Below, in pieces: positions 1 through 6,848 of a DNA stretch of 9,748 nt. The notes under the pieces are model-generated. The model was given only the letters and a program-made list of their open reading frames with translations. It searched no databases and was not told the DNA's origin. Made by a program: the position numbers and the translations under genes. Location of the stretch: the NCBI GenBank assembly GCA_014379815.1, contig JACMLA010000060.1, forward strand, positions 1 through 9,748, written 5' to 3'. Numbering within the stretch: the stretch's first letter is position 1; every line of letters starts with the position of its first letter. This DNA is from Bryobacteraceae bacterium. Lineage in GTDB: Bacteria > Acidobacteriota > Terriglobia > Bryobacterales > Bryobacteraceae.

Positions 1-597
1 ATGCACTGGATCCGGCTGGATCGCTACTACACAGGCGCGGCGGAGGACCCCCAGGCGGTCACTTCTCCTACGCCCTGCATGCAGTGCGAGAATGCGCCTT
101 GCGAGAACGTCTGCCCTGTCGCTGCTACCGTTCACAGCCCGGAAGGCCTCAACGACATGGTGTACAACCGCTGTGTCGGCACCCGGTATTGCGCGAATAA
201 CTGTCCTTATAAGGTTCGGCGTTTCAACTTCCTCGACTGGCACGAAGGTGTGGCCGAATCCACCAAGATGCAGTGGAACCCGGACGTCACAGTCCGTATG
301 CGCGGCATCATGGAAAAGTGCACCTACTGTGTGCAGCGGATTCAGGAAGCCAAGATCGACGCCAAGGCGAAAGACAAACGATTCCTGCTTGACGGGGATG
401 TGAACACAGCCTGTGCGCAGACCTGCCCGGCGGACGCGATTGTCTTCGGAAATGTCAATGATCTGAACAGCAAGGTCGCGAGCATGAAGATGTCGCCGCG
501 AAACTACGCCCTGCTTTCTGAGCTCAACATCAAACCTCGAACTACCTATCTGGCGAAATTGCGCAACCCAAATCCGGAACTGGAGGTACGCAGCTAA
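1..597 (+). CDS. actB: ActB, C-terminal iron-sulfur domain (5' end outside window)
   Basis: This is the end of ActB, the peripheral iron-sulfur subunit of Alternative Complex III. The visible 198 residues are a DmsB/NrfC-like ferredoxin domain. Cysteines at 26, 29, 34 and 38 form CxxCx4CxxxCP; 58, 64 and 68 form the next group; then come 107 and 110 (CTYC) and 138 and 142 (CAQTCP). In the second group, threonine 61 stands where a four-cysteine motif would have its second Cys, so this cluster is predicted to be [3Fe-4S]. Family knowledge is that ActB carries three [4Fe-4S] and one [3Fe-4S] cluster; the eleven cysteines here plus an expected upstream motif of four would give that total. The ATG at base 1 is probably an internal methionine (the family has an HWIR-DRY segment here), because complete ActB is close to 1000 residues with an upstream molybdopterin-enzyme-like part. 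The stop codon shares one base with the actC start. Confidence 0.93.
   Translation: MHWIRLDRYYTGAAEDPQAVTSPTPCMQCENAPCENVCPVAATVHSPEGLNDMVYNRCVGTRYCANNCPYKVRRFNFLDWHEGVAESTKMQWNPDVTVRMRGIMEKCTYCVQRIQEAKIDAKAKDKRFLLDGDVNTACAQTCPADAIVFGNVNDLNSKVASMKMSPRNYALLSELNIKPRTTYLAKLRNPNPELEVRS
582..586 (+). promoter_or_regulatory. ribosome binding site of actC
   Basis: GGAGG lies inside the last codons of actB, ten bases before the ATG at 597. It supports that start even though the start overlaps the actB stop by one base. Confidence 0.7.
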
Positions 598-2057
598 TGG
601 CTCAGTCCCCTGCTGCTATTGATCCCCATGTGAAGGCGGTGCTCGTTGAGGGTAATCCGTCCCTCCACAAGGTCACCGACGATATTTCGAAGATCACAGA
701 GAACCAGATTCCGCTGAAGTGGTACATCGCCATCGGGATCTCCGGCAGCATTGCCATGATCCTGTTTGCCATGCTCGGCTGGCTGCTCTATAAAGGCATC
801 GGCGTCTGGGGCAACAATCAGCCTGTTGGCTGGGCGTGGGATATCACGAACTTCGTTTTCTGGATCGGTATCGGCCACGCGGGAACACTGATCTCGGCCG
901 TGCTGTTCCTGTTCCGTCAGAAGTGGCGCACTTCGATCAATCGCGCCGCTGAGGCGATGACACTGTTCGCAGTCATCTGCGCCGCCATCTATCCTCTGTT
1001 CCATACAGGGCGTCCGTGGCGCGCTGCGTACTGGCTTCTGCCTTTGCCTAACCCTTACCTGGCGATGTGGCCTAACTTCCGCAGCCCTCTGGTGTGGGAC
1101 GTCTTCGCCATCTCTACCTACGCGACTGTTTCGGCGCTCTTCTGGTACGTCGGCCTGATTCCTGATCTGGCTACCTTACGTGACCGCGCCCGGGGTCTGC
1201 GCGCTCAGATCTTCGGGGTCGCGAGTCTCGGCTGGCGAGGCACCGCCCGGAACTGGGTCAACTATGAGAAGGCGTATCTGATTCTCGCCGCTATCTCGAC
1301 ACCTCTGGTTCTGTCGGTACATTCGATCGTGTCGTTCGACTTCGCCACATCGGTTCTTCCCGGCTGGCATACCACGATCTTCCCCCCTTACTTCGTCGCG
1401 GGAGCCATCTTCTCCGGGTTCGCGATGGTTGTGACGCTGATGGTGGTAGCGCGCTGGGCTCTGAATCTGGAATACCTGATCACGGTTCGCCACCTTGAGA
1501 ACATGAATAAGGTCATCCTCGCAACCGGCACGATCGTCGGTTACGCGTATGCGACCGAGTTCTTCATCGCCTGGTATAGCGGCAACCCCTACGAGCGTTT
1601 TGTCTTCATCAACCGCGCGTTTGGACCGTACGCCTGGGCCTACTGGACGATGGTCACCTGCAATGTGATCACGCCCCAGTTCTTCTGGTCTAAGAAACTC
1701 CGCACCAGCATCCCGTTCATGTTTATCCTGTCGATCTTTGTGAACATCGGCATGTGGTTTGAGCGCTTCGTGATTATCGCCTCATCGCTCCATCGCGACT
1801 TCCTGCCTTCCAGCTGGGGCTACTTCCGTCCCACTGCCGTTGACATGCTGACGTTCTTCGGAACGTTCGGCCTCTTCGTGACACTGTTCCTTGCATTCTG
1901 CCGCTTCCTGCCAGTGATTGCGCTGTCCGAAGTTAAGGGCATGATGGCCAACGAGACTATGCATGACGCGATGCACGGACACTCCAACAATCCACCCGTG
2001 GTAGCTCCGCCGCATGATCCGGCGGTCCCGGAAGTGCTCGAGGGAGGTCGTCGCTAG
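597..2057 (+). CDS. actC: ActC, NrfD-like quinol-oxidising membrane subunit of ACIII
   Basis: ActC is a PsrC/NrfD-family integral membrane subunit of Alternative Complex III and, in the family, the likely site of quinol oxidation. The 486-residue protein has about ten hydrophobic helices, roughly at 42-65, 83-106, 119-138, 165-187, 223-246, 262-286, 303-326, 345-365, 370-393 and 415-440. Basic loops after helix 2 (RQKWR) and helix 4 (RDRARGLR) place both termini in the cytoplasm by the positive-inside rule. Polar residues typical of ActC lie in or near helices: H94 (IGIGHAGT), H136 (FHTGRPWR), D168 (VWD), and H242 with D248 (VHSIVSFDF). Assigning any of them to quinone or proton handling is inference. 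The C-terminal 45 residues form a soluble tail rich in His, Met and Pro. The length is normal for ActC. A good GGAGG precedes the start. Confidence 0.95.
   Translation: MAQSPAAIDPHVKAVLVEGNPSLHKVTDDISKITENQIPLKWYIAIGISGSIAMILFAMLGWLLYKGIGVWGNNQPVGWAWDITNFVFWIGIGHAGTLISAVLFLFRQKWRTSINRAAEAMTLFAVICAAIYPLFHTGRPWRAAYWLLPLPNPYLAMWPNFRSPLVWDVFAISTYATVSALFWYVGLIPDLATLRDRARGLRAQIFGVASLGWRGTARNWVNYEKAYLILAAISTPLVLSVHSIVSFDFATSVLPGWHTTIFPPYFVAGAIFSGFAMVVTLMVVARWALNLEYLITVRHLENMNKVILATGTIVGYAYATEFFIAWYSGNPYERFVFINRAFGPYAWAYWTMVTCNVITPQFFWSKKLRTSIPFMFILSIFVNIGMWFERFVIIASSLHRDFLPSSWGYFRPTAVDMLTFFGTFGLFVTLFLAFCRFLPVIALSEVKGMMANETMHDAMHGHSNNPPVVAPPHDPAVPEVLEGGRR
2041..2048 (+). promoter_or_regulatory. ribosome binding site of actD
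   Basis: AGGGAGGT lies in the last codons of actC, eleven bases before the actD ATG at 2060. The gap between the actC stop and the actD start is only two bases, so the two genes are probably translationally coupled. Confidence 0.7.
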
Positions 2058-2059
2058 AT

Positions 2060-2647
2060 ATGGCTTTGTTTCCCTTCCCGCTTCCCTTCTTAAAGAGTGG
2101 AGCCGCAGTCGCTCCCAATCCGATTTACGGTGTTGTCGGGCAGTTCGATCGTCCCGAGGATCTGGTTCGGGCCGGCGAAGAACTCCACAAAGGCCGGGGC
2201 TATACCAAGATCGATGCCGTGACGCCGTTTCCGATCCACGGCATAGACGACGCGATTGGCACACCACCCTCGAAGCTTGGCTACATCGTGTTTGCCTGCG
2301 GCCTGTTCGGACTGGCAAACGCGATCCTGATGGTCTGGTACACCAGTGCGGTTGACTATCGTCTTGTCATCGGCGGCAAGCCTCTCTTCGCATGGGAGTT
2401 CTCCGTGCCTGTGCTGTTCGAACTCACCGTTCTGTTCTCCGCATTCGGTGCGGTTCTGGGCATGTTCTTTCTGAACGGTCTGCCGCAGTTCTACCATCCC
2501 CTGTTTAACTACCAGCATTTCGGTTCCTCGACCGATGACAAGTATCTGCTGGTTGTGGAATCGTCCGATCCCCGGTTCAATGTAGAAGAGATCCGGGGTG
2601 TTATGGAAAAACTCGGTGCTGCTCATACAGAGGTAGTCGAGGCATGA
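2060..2647 (+). CDS. actD: ActD, two-helix membrane subunit of ACIII (DUF3341 family)
   Basis: ActD is a small membrane subunit of Alternative Complex III with no cofactor; family knowledge gives it a structural role beside ActC and ActF. The 195-residue protein starts with a soluble segment (YGVVGQFDRPEDLVRAGEEL and on) that looks like a small alpha/beta fold. Two hydrophobic helices follow at about 73-95 and 112-138. The conserved GGKPLFAWEFSVPVLFE segment lies between and into the second helix, and the protein ends with a short soluble part (KYLLVVESSDPRF, then EEIRGVMEKLGA) that resembles a ferredoxin-like half. Length and motif order match DUF3341 proteins of act operons. The stop overlaps the actE start as ATGA. 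A strong AGGGAGGT precedes the chosen start. Confidence 0.92.
   Translation: MALFPFPLPFLKSGAAVAPNPIYGVVGQFDRPEDLVRAGEELHKGRGYTKIDAVTPFPIHGIDDAIGTPPSKLGYIVFACGLFGLANAILMVWYTSAVDYRLVIGGKPLFAWEFSVPVLFELTVLFSAFGAVLGMFFLNGLPQFYHPLFNYQHFGSSTDDKYLLVVESSDPRFNVEEIRGVMEKLGAAHTEVVEA
2629..2634 (+). promoter_or_regulatory. ribosome binding site of actE
   Basis: AGAGGT lies nine bases before the ATG at 2644. It supports the actE start that overlaps the actD stop (ATGA), and the same start gives a proper lipoprotein signal. Confidence 0.6.
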
Positions 2648-3249
2648 GATACACAGCCGCGCTTCTCATAGCCTCGTCGGTAGTTCTCCTTACCGGTTGC
2701 GGTGCCGGCGGCGGAACAAGCCGTCAGCCTCCTATCTACGTATTCCCCGACATGCGCTTTCAGGGCAAATACAAACCTCAGGGCGAGCGTCCGTTTTTCG
2801 CGGACAGGCGTGCCAGCCGTCTTCCCGTTGCCGGTACAGTTGCGCTGGGCAATCTTTCCAGCGACGAGGGATACCACACCGGCCTCGTCAGCAGCATGTA
2901 TGTCGGCAAGAATCCGGAGCCGATGAATGAGCAACTCCTGGTTACCGGGCAACGCCGGTTCAACACTTATTGCTCACCCTGTCACGATCGCACTGGCGGC
3001 GGAAACGGGGTTGTCGGCAAGCGCTCAATCTGGATTGCTTCCAATCTGCTGGAAGACCGGATCAAGCAGTACAACGACGGCGAGCTCTACTATGTCATCA
3101 CCAATGGACGGCGTACGATGCCGGGCTACAAAAATCAGATTGCCGAGAAGGACCGGTGGGCGATCGTATCGTACGTGCGCGCACTGCAGCGGGCCACGAT
3201 GGGAACCATGGAAGAGATTCCAGCCGATCTCCGCAGCTCGATGAAATAA
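2644..3249 (+). CDS. actE: ActE, monohaem cytochrome c lipoprotein of ACIII
   Basis: ActE is the monohaem cytochrome c subunit of Alternative Complex III and the likely exit point for electrons to the oxidase. The 201-residue protein begins with a lipoprotein signal: basic start, hydrophobic stretch, then a lipobox LTGC with C19 as the predicted lipidated residue. It is therefore anchored to the outer face of the cytoplasmic membrane. After a family-typical segment (MRFQGKYKPQ near 37-46, FFADRR near 52-57) comes a single haem c site CSPCH at 110-114, with H114 as proximal ligand. M159 in the RRTMPGY loop is the probable distal ligand. The C-terminal helix (DRWAIVSYVRALQ) is standard for class I cytochromes c. 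Length is normal. Only three bases separate it from actF. Confidence 0.94.
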   Translation: MRYTAALLIASSVVLLTGCGAGGGTSRQPPIYVFPDMRFQGKYKPQGERPFFADRRASRLPVAGTVALGNLSSDEGYHTGLVSSMYVGKNPEPMNEQLLVTGQRRFNTYCSPCHDRTGGGNGVVGKRSIWIASNLLEDRIKQYNDGELYYVITNGRRTMPGYKNQIAEKDRWAIVSYVRALQRATMGTMEEIPADLRSSMK

Positions 3250-3252
3250 CAC

Positions 3253-4473
3253 ATGGCACACGAAGACATCGCACACGAAATTCAAGACCGAGTTACCGAT
3301 TCGTATCAGATCGACCCCGAATTCTGGAGCCGCACCCGTAACGCGTTCGCCTTTGTCGCTCTTGTCTCCTGGCTCGCCGTTATCGCGGGCTACTTTACCG
3401 AACCCGCGCGGTTCTTCCAGAGCTATCTGTTTGCCTTCCTCAGTGTGATGTTTATTCCGCTCGGTGCCATGTTCTTCAACATGACCGGGTACCTGACCGG
3501 TGCCGCGTGGAGCGTCCCTATGCGCCGCATCGCCGAGAACATCATGATGGTGATTCCGGCAGGATTCCTGCTCTTCATTCCTGTTCTGGCCGGCATCCCT
3601 TACCTTTACGAGTGGTCGCACACGGAGGTGGTTGCCAAAGATGCTCTGCTGCTGGCGAAGTCTTCGTGGCTGAACCCTACGGCTTTCGCTGTCCGCGCCT
3701 TCATTTACTTCTCGATCTGGTCTATCCTGGCGTGGCGTATTTTTGCCAATTCGACGAAGCAGGACAAGACAAGGTCGCTGGATCAAATGCATGCCATGTC
3801 GAAATGGAGCGCGCCCGGTCTTCTGCTGACGTTTCTGACGGTCACGCTGGCCGCGTTCGACTGGAGTATGTCGCTCGACCCACACTGGTACTCCACCATC
3901 TTCGGCATTTACTGCTTTGCCGGAGGCGGCCTTACCTTCATGTGTGTGTGGACTCTGATCTGCCTGTGGTTCCGCGACAACAAGATCCTGGCCAACACGA
4001 TCCGGATTGAGCACTATCACGATCTCGGCAAGTGGATGTTCGCGCTGACAATCTTCTGGGCGTACATCGCGTTCTCGCAGTACCTGCTGATCTGGTACGC
4101 GAACCTTCCGGAAGAAACGATCTGGTTCCGGAACCGCTTCGAGGGCACCTGGGGCTGGGTCAGCGCTGCCATCTTGTTTGGCCATTTTGCAGTGCCGTTC
4201 TTTGTCCTGATACCACGCGCCAGTAAACGCAATCCGGTAATCCTCCGGTTTATGGCGTCGTGGCTGTTGTCGTTCCAGTTGCTGGACTGGTACTGGCAAG
4301 TGATGCCGAACTTCAGCCGTGGAGGAGTGGCACCTCACTGGCTGGACTTTGCCTGCCTCGCGGCTGTAGGCAGTGTGGCTGGTCTGGCCTTCTGGAGCCG
4401 TCTCAGAAGCCACGCTTTGCTGCCGGTCGGCGACCCACGATTTGAACAGGGCTTAAATTTTCAGAACATTTAA
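3253..4473 (+). CDS. actF: ActF, second NrfD-like membrane subunit of ACIII
   Basis: ActF is the second ten-helix NrfD-like subunit of Alternative Complex III, a paralogue of ActC thought to take part in proton movement. The 406-residue protein begins with a short His/Glu-rich N-terminus, followed by hydrophobic helices from residue 29 to about 380. ActF-typical charged motifs are visible: AAFDWSMSLDPHWYSTIFG (D203, D209, H211), EHYHDLGKWMF (H254, H256, D257, K260), SQYLLIWYANLPEET near 275-289, and LLDWYW near 343-348. The C-terminus DPRFEQGLNFQNI is a usual ending for ActF. I see no Shine-Dalgarno before the ATG at 3253; the start is chosen on family length and on its position three bases after actE, which suggests reinitiation by ribosomes finishing actE. 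It is the last act gene, followed by the longest gap in the window. Confidence 0.94.
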   Translation: MAHEDIAHEIQDRVTDSYQIDPEFWSRTRNAFAFVALVSWLAVIAGYFTEPARFFQSYLFAFLSVMFIPLGAMFFNMTGYLTGAAWSVPMRRIAENIMMVIPAGFLLFIPVLAGIPYLYEWSHTEVVAKDALLLAKSSWLNPTAFAVRAFIYFSIWSILAWRIFANSTKQDKTRSLDQMHAMSKWSAPGLLLTFLTVTLAAFDWSMSLDPHWYSTIFGIYCFAGGGLTFMCVWTLICLWFRDNKILANTIRIEHYHDLGKWMFALTIFWAYIAFSQYLLIWYANLPEETIWFRNRFEGTWGWVSAAILFGHFAVPFFVLIPRASKRNPVILRFMASWLLSFQLLDWYWQVMPNFSRGGVAPHWLDFACLAAVGSVAGLAFWSRLRSHALLPVGDPRFEQGLNFQNI

Positions 4474-4482
4474 ACCGGAATT

Positions 4483-4510
4483 TTTGCGGTCTCAGAGGAA
4501 TTACCGCGAA
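4483..4510 (+). other. possible RNA hairpin in the actF to SCO-region gap
   Basis: In the 69-base gap 4474-4542, TTTGCGGT (4483-4490) can pair with ACCGCGAA (4503-4510). This gives an eight-pair stem with one G-U and a twelve-base loop. No T-run follows, so it is not a normal intrinsic terminator. It could be a processing or stability element between the ACIII genes and the oxidase genes, or chance. The rest of the gap holds the ribosome binding site and nothing else I can support. Confidence 0.25.
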
Positions 4511-4523
4511 CCTTATGGCTACA

Positions 4524-4529
4524 AGAGGA
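4524..4529 (+). promoter_or_regulatory. ribosome binding site of the 172-residue protein gene
   Basis: AGAGGA lies thirteen bases before the ATG at 4543, slightly far but the only good candidate. It supports 4543 as the start. Confidence 0.5.
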
Positions 4530-4542
4530 ATCTACTAAACAG

Positions 4543-5061
4543 ATGGCTAACTCCGAACATCCCGAGTTTCGTGAGGAGTTCGTTGACTCGCATCCTCATG
4601 AGTACGACCACAGCGAACCGCGCTACTCGATTATCGCGTTTCTGGGCGTCTCTACCGTCGTCATGCTGATCGTGGTCGGCATCGGCATTCAGGTGTACTA
4701 CGACCGTACGGAAGAGTCCCTTATTTCAGAGAAGGTTCTCACCCAGCCGGACTGGCTTCTGATGGGCTTGCGGAAGAAAGAGACCAGCGACCTTACCAGC
4801 TACGGCTATTACGACAAGACTAAAGGCATGATGCGCATGCCTATCGACAAAGCTATGCAAATGGTTATGACGGAGTCGGCTTCCGGCGCTATGAAGTACC
4901 CGACGAATCCATATGCCTATAAGACGCCAGAACAATTGGCCGCCGCTGCAACCCCGCCAGCCAAAGCTGGTGTCGGCGCTGCCGGCGGAGCTCAGACTTC
5001 GACTGCTGTGAGCGGTTCTAATGCACAAGGTTCTCCAGTTGCCCAACAGCCTAACCGGTAG
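4543..5061 (+). CDS. single-pass membrane protein of unknown function in ACIII-oxidase operon
   Basis: I do not recognise a named family with certainty. The 172-residue protein has an acidic, His-containing N-terminus (residues 1-27) and one hydrophobic helix at about 29-52. A probable periplasmic domain contains PDWLLMGLRKKE (69-80) and a segment at 86-105 with SYG, YYDK, KG and RMPIDKAM as key elements. Its last 40 residues are low-complexity Ala/Gly/Pro/Gln/Ser. From memory, proteins with a similar SYG...D...G...R-I-P-I-D-x-A-M block sit next to SCO genes in other ACIII or oxidase operons, which points to a small accessory subunit or assembly factor. No metal-binding or haem motif is visible. 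It could play the role of the small single-helix subunits seen in purified ACIII, but similarity to those is not shown. The SCO gene starts inside its 3' end, so the two are probably co-translated. Confidence 0.8.
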   Translation: MANSEHPEFREEFVDSHPHEYDHSEPRYSIIAFLGVSTVVMLIVVGIGIQVYYDRTEESLISEKVLTQPDWLLMGLRKKETSDLTSYGYYDKTKGMMRMPIDKAMQMVMTESASGAMKYPTNPYAYKTPEQLAAAATPPAKAGVGAAGGAQTSTAVSGSNAQGSPVAQQPNR

Positions 5062-5878
5062 CTTCGCGCTTCTGGTCCTGACCGCCGCCTCTGCTGTGGC
5101 GCAGCTCAATACGCTGCCGCAAGAGCTGGAAGGTATTGGTGTGGACGAGAAGCTCGGGCAGAGGGTGAATCTCGACCTCGAGTTCACTGGGGAGAATGGC
5201 TACCCGACGACTCTGCGCAGTTTCTTCAAAGAGGGTAAACCGGTTGTCCTGAACATGGTTTACTACCGTTGTCCGATGCTTTGCAATCTGGTGTTGAATG
5301 CCCAGACCAGCGTTCTCAAGGACCTTGCATGGTCAGCCGGTAACGAGTTTGAGATCGTAACGATTTCGATCGATCCGAAGGAAGGCTTCGATCTGGCGAA
5401 ATCCAAAAAGAAGTGGTATCTGGACAACTACGGTCGGCCGCAGGCATCGGCTGGCTGGCACTTTCTGACGGACTATCAGGGTAATTCGAAGAGGATCGCG
5501 GATCAGGTCGGCTTTAACTACCGGCTGGATCCAAAGACGGAGCAATTCGCTCATGCTGCCGCGATCATTGTGCTGACGCCCGATGGCCGCGTTTCCCGCT
5601 ATCTGTACGGCCTCAAGTATCAGGCACGTGACATGCGTCTGGCGCTTACCGAAGCGTCGGAAGGCCGGCTTGGAACGGTGACCGACAGGCTCCTGCTTTT
5701 CTGTTTCCATTACGATGCGAATGCTAAGTCCTACGTACCGTTTGCACGGAATGTCATGAAGGCCGGCGGCCTTCTTACGATCTTTATTGTCGGATTCATT
5801 ATGTGGATGATGTGGCGCAAGGACCGTCAGCGATCGGCTGAACTCCGGGTGCCGGATGGGGTGGTTATAACAAGATGA
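5021..5878 (+). CDS. sco1: SCO1/SenC-family copper chaperone for CuA assembly, C-terminally anchored
   Basis: SCO proteins deliver copper to, or reduce, the CuA site of oxidase subunit II in the periplasm. The 285-residue protein has a Sec signal peptide (hydrophobic to about residue 24, likely cleavage after AVA at 25-27). A thioredoxin-like SCO domain follows, with the copper motif C84-PML-C88 and the third ligand H178 (EQFAHAA). The family pattern ISIDP is at 115-119. After the domain comes LFCFHYD (C228, H230), then a transmembrane helix at about 247-266 and a basic tail (RKDRQR). Most SCO proteins are anchored at the N-terminus; here the anchor appears to be at the C-terminus. The ATG at 5021 gives a complete signal peptide and overlaps the previous gene by 41 bp; only a weak GAGCGG precedes it. 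The stop overlaps the coxB start as ATGA. Confidence 0.9.
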   Translation: MHKVLQLPNSLTGSFALLVLTAASAVAQLNTLPQELEGIGVDEKLGQRVNLDLEFTGENGYPTTLRSFFKEGKPVVLNMVYYRCPMLCNLVLNAQTSVLKDLAWSAGNEFEIVTISIDPKEGFDLAKSKKKWYLDNYGRPQASAGWHFLTDYQGNSKRIADQVGFNYRLDPKTEQFAHAAAIIVLTPDGRVSRYLYGLKYQARDMRLALTEASEGRLGTVTDRLLLFCFHYDANAKSYVPFARNVMKAGGLLTIFIVGFIMWMMWRKDRQRSAELRVPDGVVITR

Positions 5879-6816
5879 ACTGGCTATACGAACTGATCCT
5901 GCCAAGGCAGGCTTCGACGCTTGCACCGAATATCGATAATCTGTTCTGGTTTATCACGTGGATAAACGTTGTCTTCTTTGTATTGATCGCCTATCTGGTT
6001 ATCTCGTTTGTGCGGAAATATCGCCGTCGCTCAGAGACCGATCAGACTCCGCACTTTACCCATCACCAGACGCTGGAGATCATCTGGAGCGTAGTGCCTC
6101 TGGTGATTGTTCTGGTTGTCTTCTTCTGGGGTTTCCACGGTTATATGGCCGCACAGGTTGCTCCTGCGAATGCAATCGAAATCCAGGTTACCGGCAAGAA
6201 GTGGGTCTGGCAGTTTGAGTATCCCGACGGTATGCGAACCCTGAACTCGTTCCATGTACCTCTGAACCGTCCGGTGCGTCTTGTCATGTCGTCCGAGGAT
6301 GTGATCCATAGCTTCTTCGTACCGACGTTCCGGATCAAGAAAGATGTCGTTCCCGGTCGCTACAGCGAAGAGTGGTTTACCGCGACTGAGGCCGGCGTGC
6401 ATCAGGTTTTTTGCACCGAGTATTGCGGCAAGGGCCACTCGGACATGGGCGCGAAGATCTACGTGGACGACGATGCGACCTATCAGAAGTGGCTGATCGA
6501 GGGCGACGAAGAAATCAAGAAGATGCCGCTGCCGGAACTGGGTAAGCTTGTCTACGAAAATCGAGGTTGCGCTACGTGTCACTCTCTCGATGGCAGCCGG
6601 GGCCAGGGACCGAGCTGGAAGGGCATCTGGGGTCAGGTTCACCAGATGACCGATGGTACTCAGATCAAGGTTGACGAGAACTACATCCGGGAGTCGATCC
6701 TGGAACCTAACGCCCACATCGTGGCGGGATACGAACCTGTGATGCCCACTTTCAAGGGTCTCCTTCGCGACCGTGAAGTCTTAGCCGCGATCGAGTACAT
6801 TAAGACGTTAAAGTAA
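5875..6816 (+). CDS. coxB: cytochrome c oxidase subunit II with fused cytochrome c domain (caa3 type)
   Basis: CoxB accepts electrons and passes them through CuA to CoxA. The 313-residue protein has two transmembrane helices (about 22-45 and 69-91), then a cupredoxin domain facing the periplasm. The aromatic segment WVWQFEYP is at 110-117. The CuA ligands are all present: H145 (VIHSFF), C180, E182 and C184 (CTEYC), H188 and M191. A short linker leads to a cytochrome c domain with CATCH at 232-236 and a probable distal ligand M290 (PVMPTF). The fused haem c makes this a caa3-type oxidase that can take electrons from another membrane complex without a soluble cytochrome c. It overlaps the SCO gene by four bases; GGGGTGG at 5858-5864 is a plausible ribosome binding site. 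Length and order of domains are normal. Confidence 0.96.
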   Translation: MNWLYELILPRQASTLAPNIDNLFWFITWINVVFFVLIAYLVISFVRKYRRRSETDQTPHFTHHQTLEIIWSVVPLVIVLVVFFWGFHGYMAAQVAPANAIEIQVTGKKWVWQFEYPDGMRTLNSFHVPLNRPVRLVMSSEDVIHSFFVPTFRIKKDVVPGRYSEEWFTATEAGVHQVFCTEYCGKGHSDMGAKIYVDDDATYQKWLIEGDEEIKKMPLPELGKLVYENRGCATCHSLDGSRGQGPSWKGIWGQVHQMTDGTQIKVDENYIRESILEPNAHIVAGYEPVMPTFKGLLRDREVLAAIEYIKTLK

Positions 6817-6821
6817 GCACC

Positions 6822-6836
6822 CGGTTAATGCAACCG
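6822..6836 (+). other. short inverted repeat before coxA
   Basis: In the 32-base gap 6817-6848, CGGTT (6822-6826) and AACCG (6832-6836) are perfect inverted repeats around a five-base loop. The repeat directly adjoins the AAGGA ribosome binding site of coxA (6837-6841). It could tune coxA translation or mRNA stability, but a five-pair stem is easily found by chance. Confidence 0.2.
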
Positions 6837-6841
6837 AAGGA
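6837..6841 (+). promoter_or_regulatory. ribosome binding site of coxA
   Basis: AAGGA ends seven bases before the ATG at 6849 and fixes the coxA start. Confidence 0.65.
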
Positions 6842-6848
6842 ATACTAA

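Noticed and set aside
1..3. ATG at the first base taken as the true start of the iron-sulfur protein
   Set aside because: The product would lack the first cluster motif and the large ActB domain. The residues after it match an internal ActB segment, so the gene is cut by the window edge.
2090..2626. Minus-strand open frame of 178 codons opposite actD
   Set aside because: No recognisable motif and fully covered by ActD, whose frame, ribosome binding site and family motifs are clear.
3025..4413. Long open frame of 462 codons on the minus strand opposite actE and actF
   Set aside because: It lies antisense to clear ActE/ActF coding sequence. Its translation is a charged, Arg/Glu/Gln-rich shadow with no domain, and it breaks the one-strand operon.
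4484..4518. Possible promoter (TTGCGG with TTATGG) before the 172-residue protein gene
   Set aside because: The spacing of about 23 bases is too long and neither box is a good match, so an internal promoter is not supported.
4484..4669. Small plus-strand frame of 61 codons in the gap after actF
   Set aside because: It runs into the 172-residue protein gene in another frame, has no ribosome binding site, and lacks any signal or membrane segment pattern.
5757..5775. GC-rich self-complementary stretch around GGCCGGCGGCC in the SCO gene
   Set aside because: It is explained by codons for a Lys-Ala-Gly-Gly-Leu segment before the C-terminal helix and has no terminator-like T-run.
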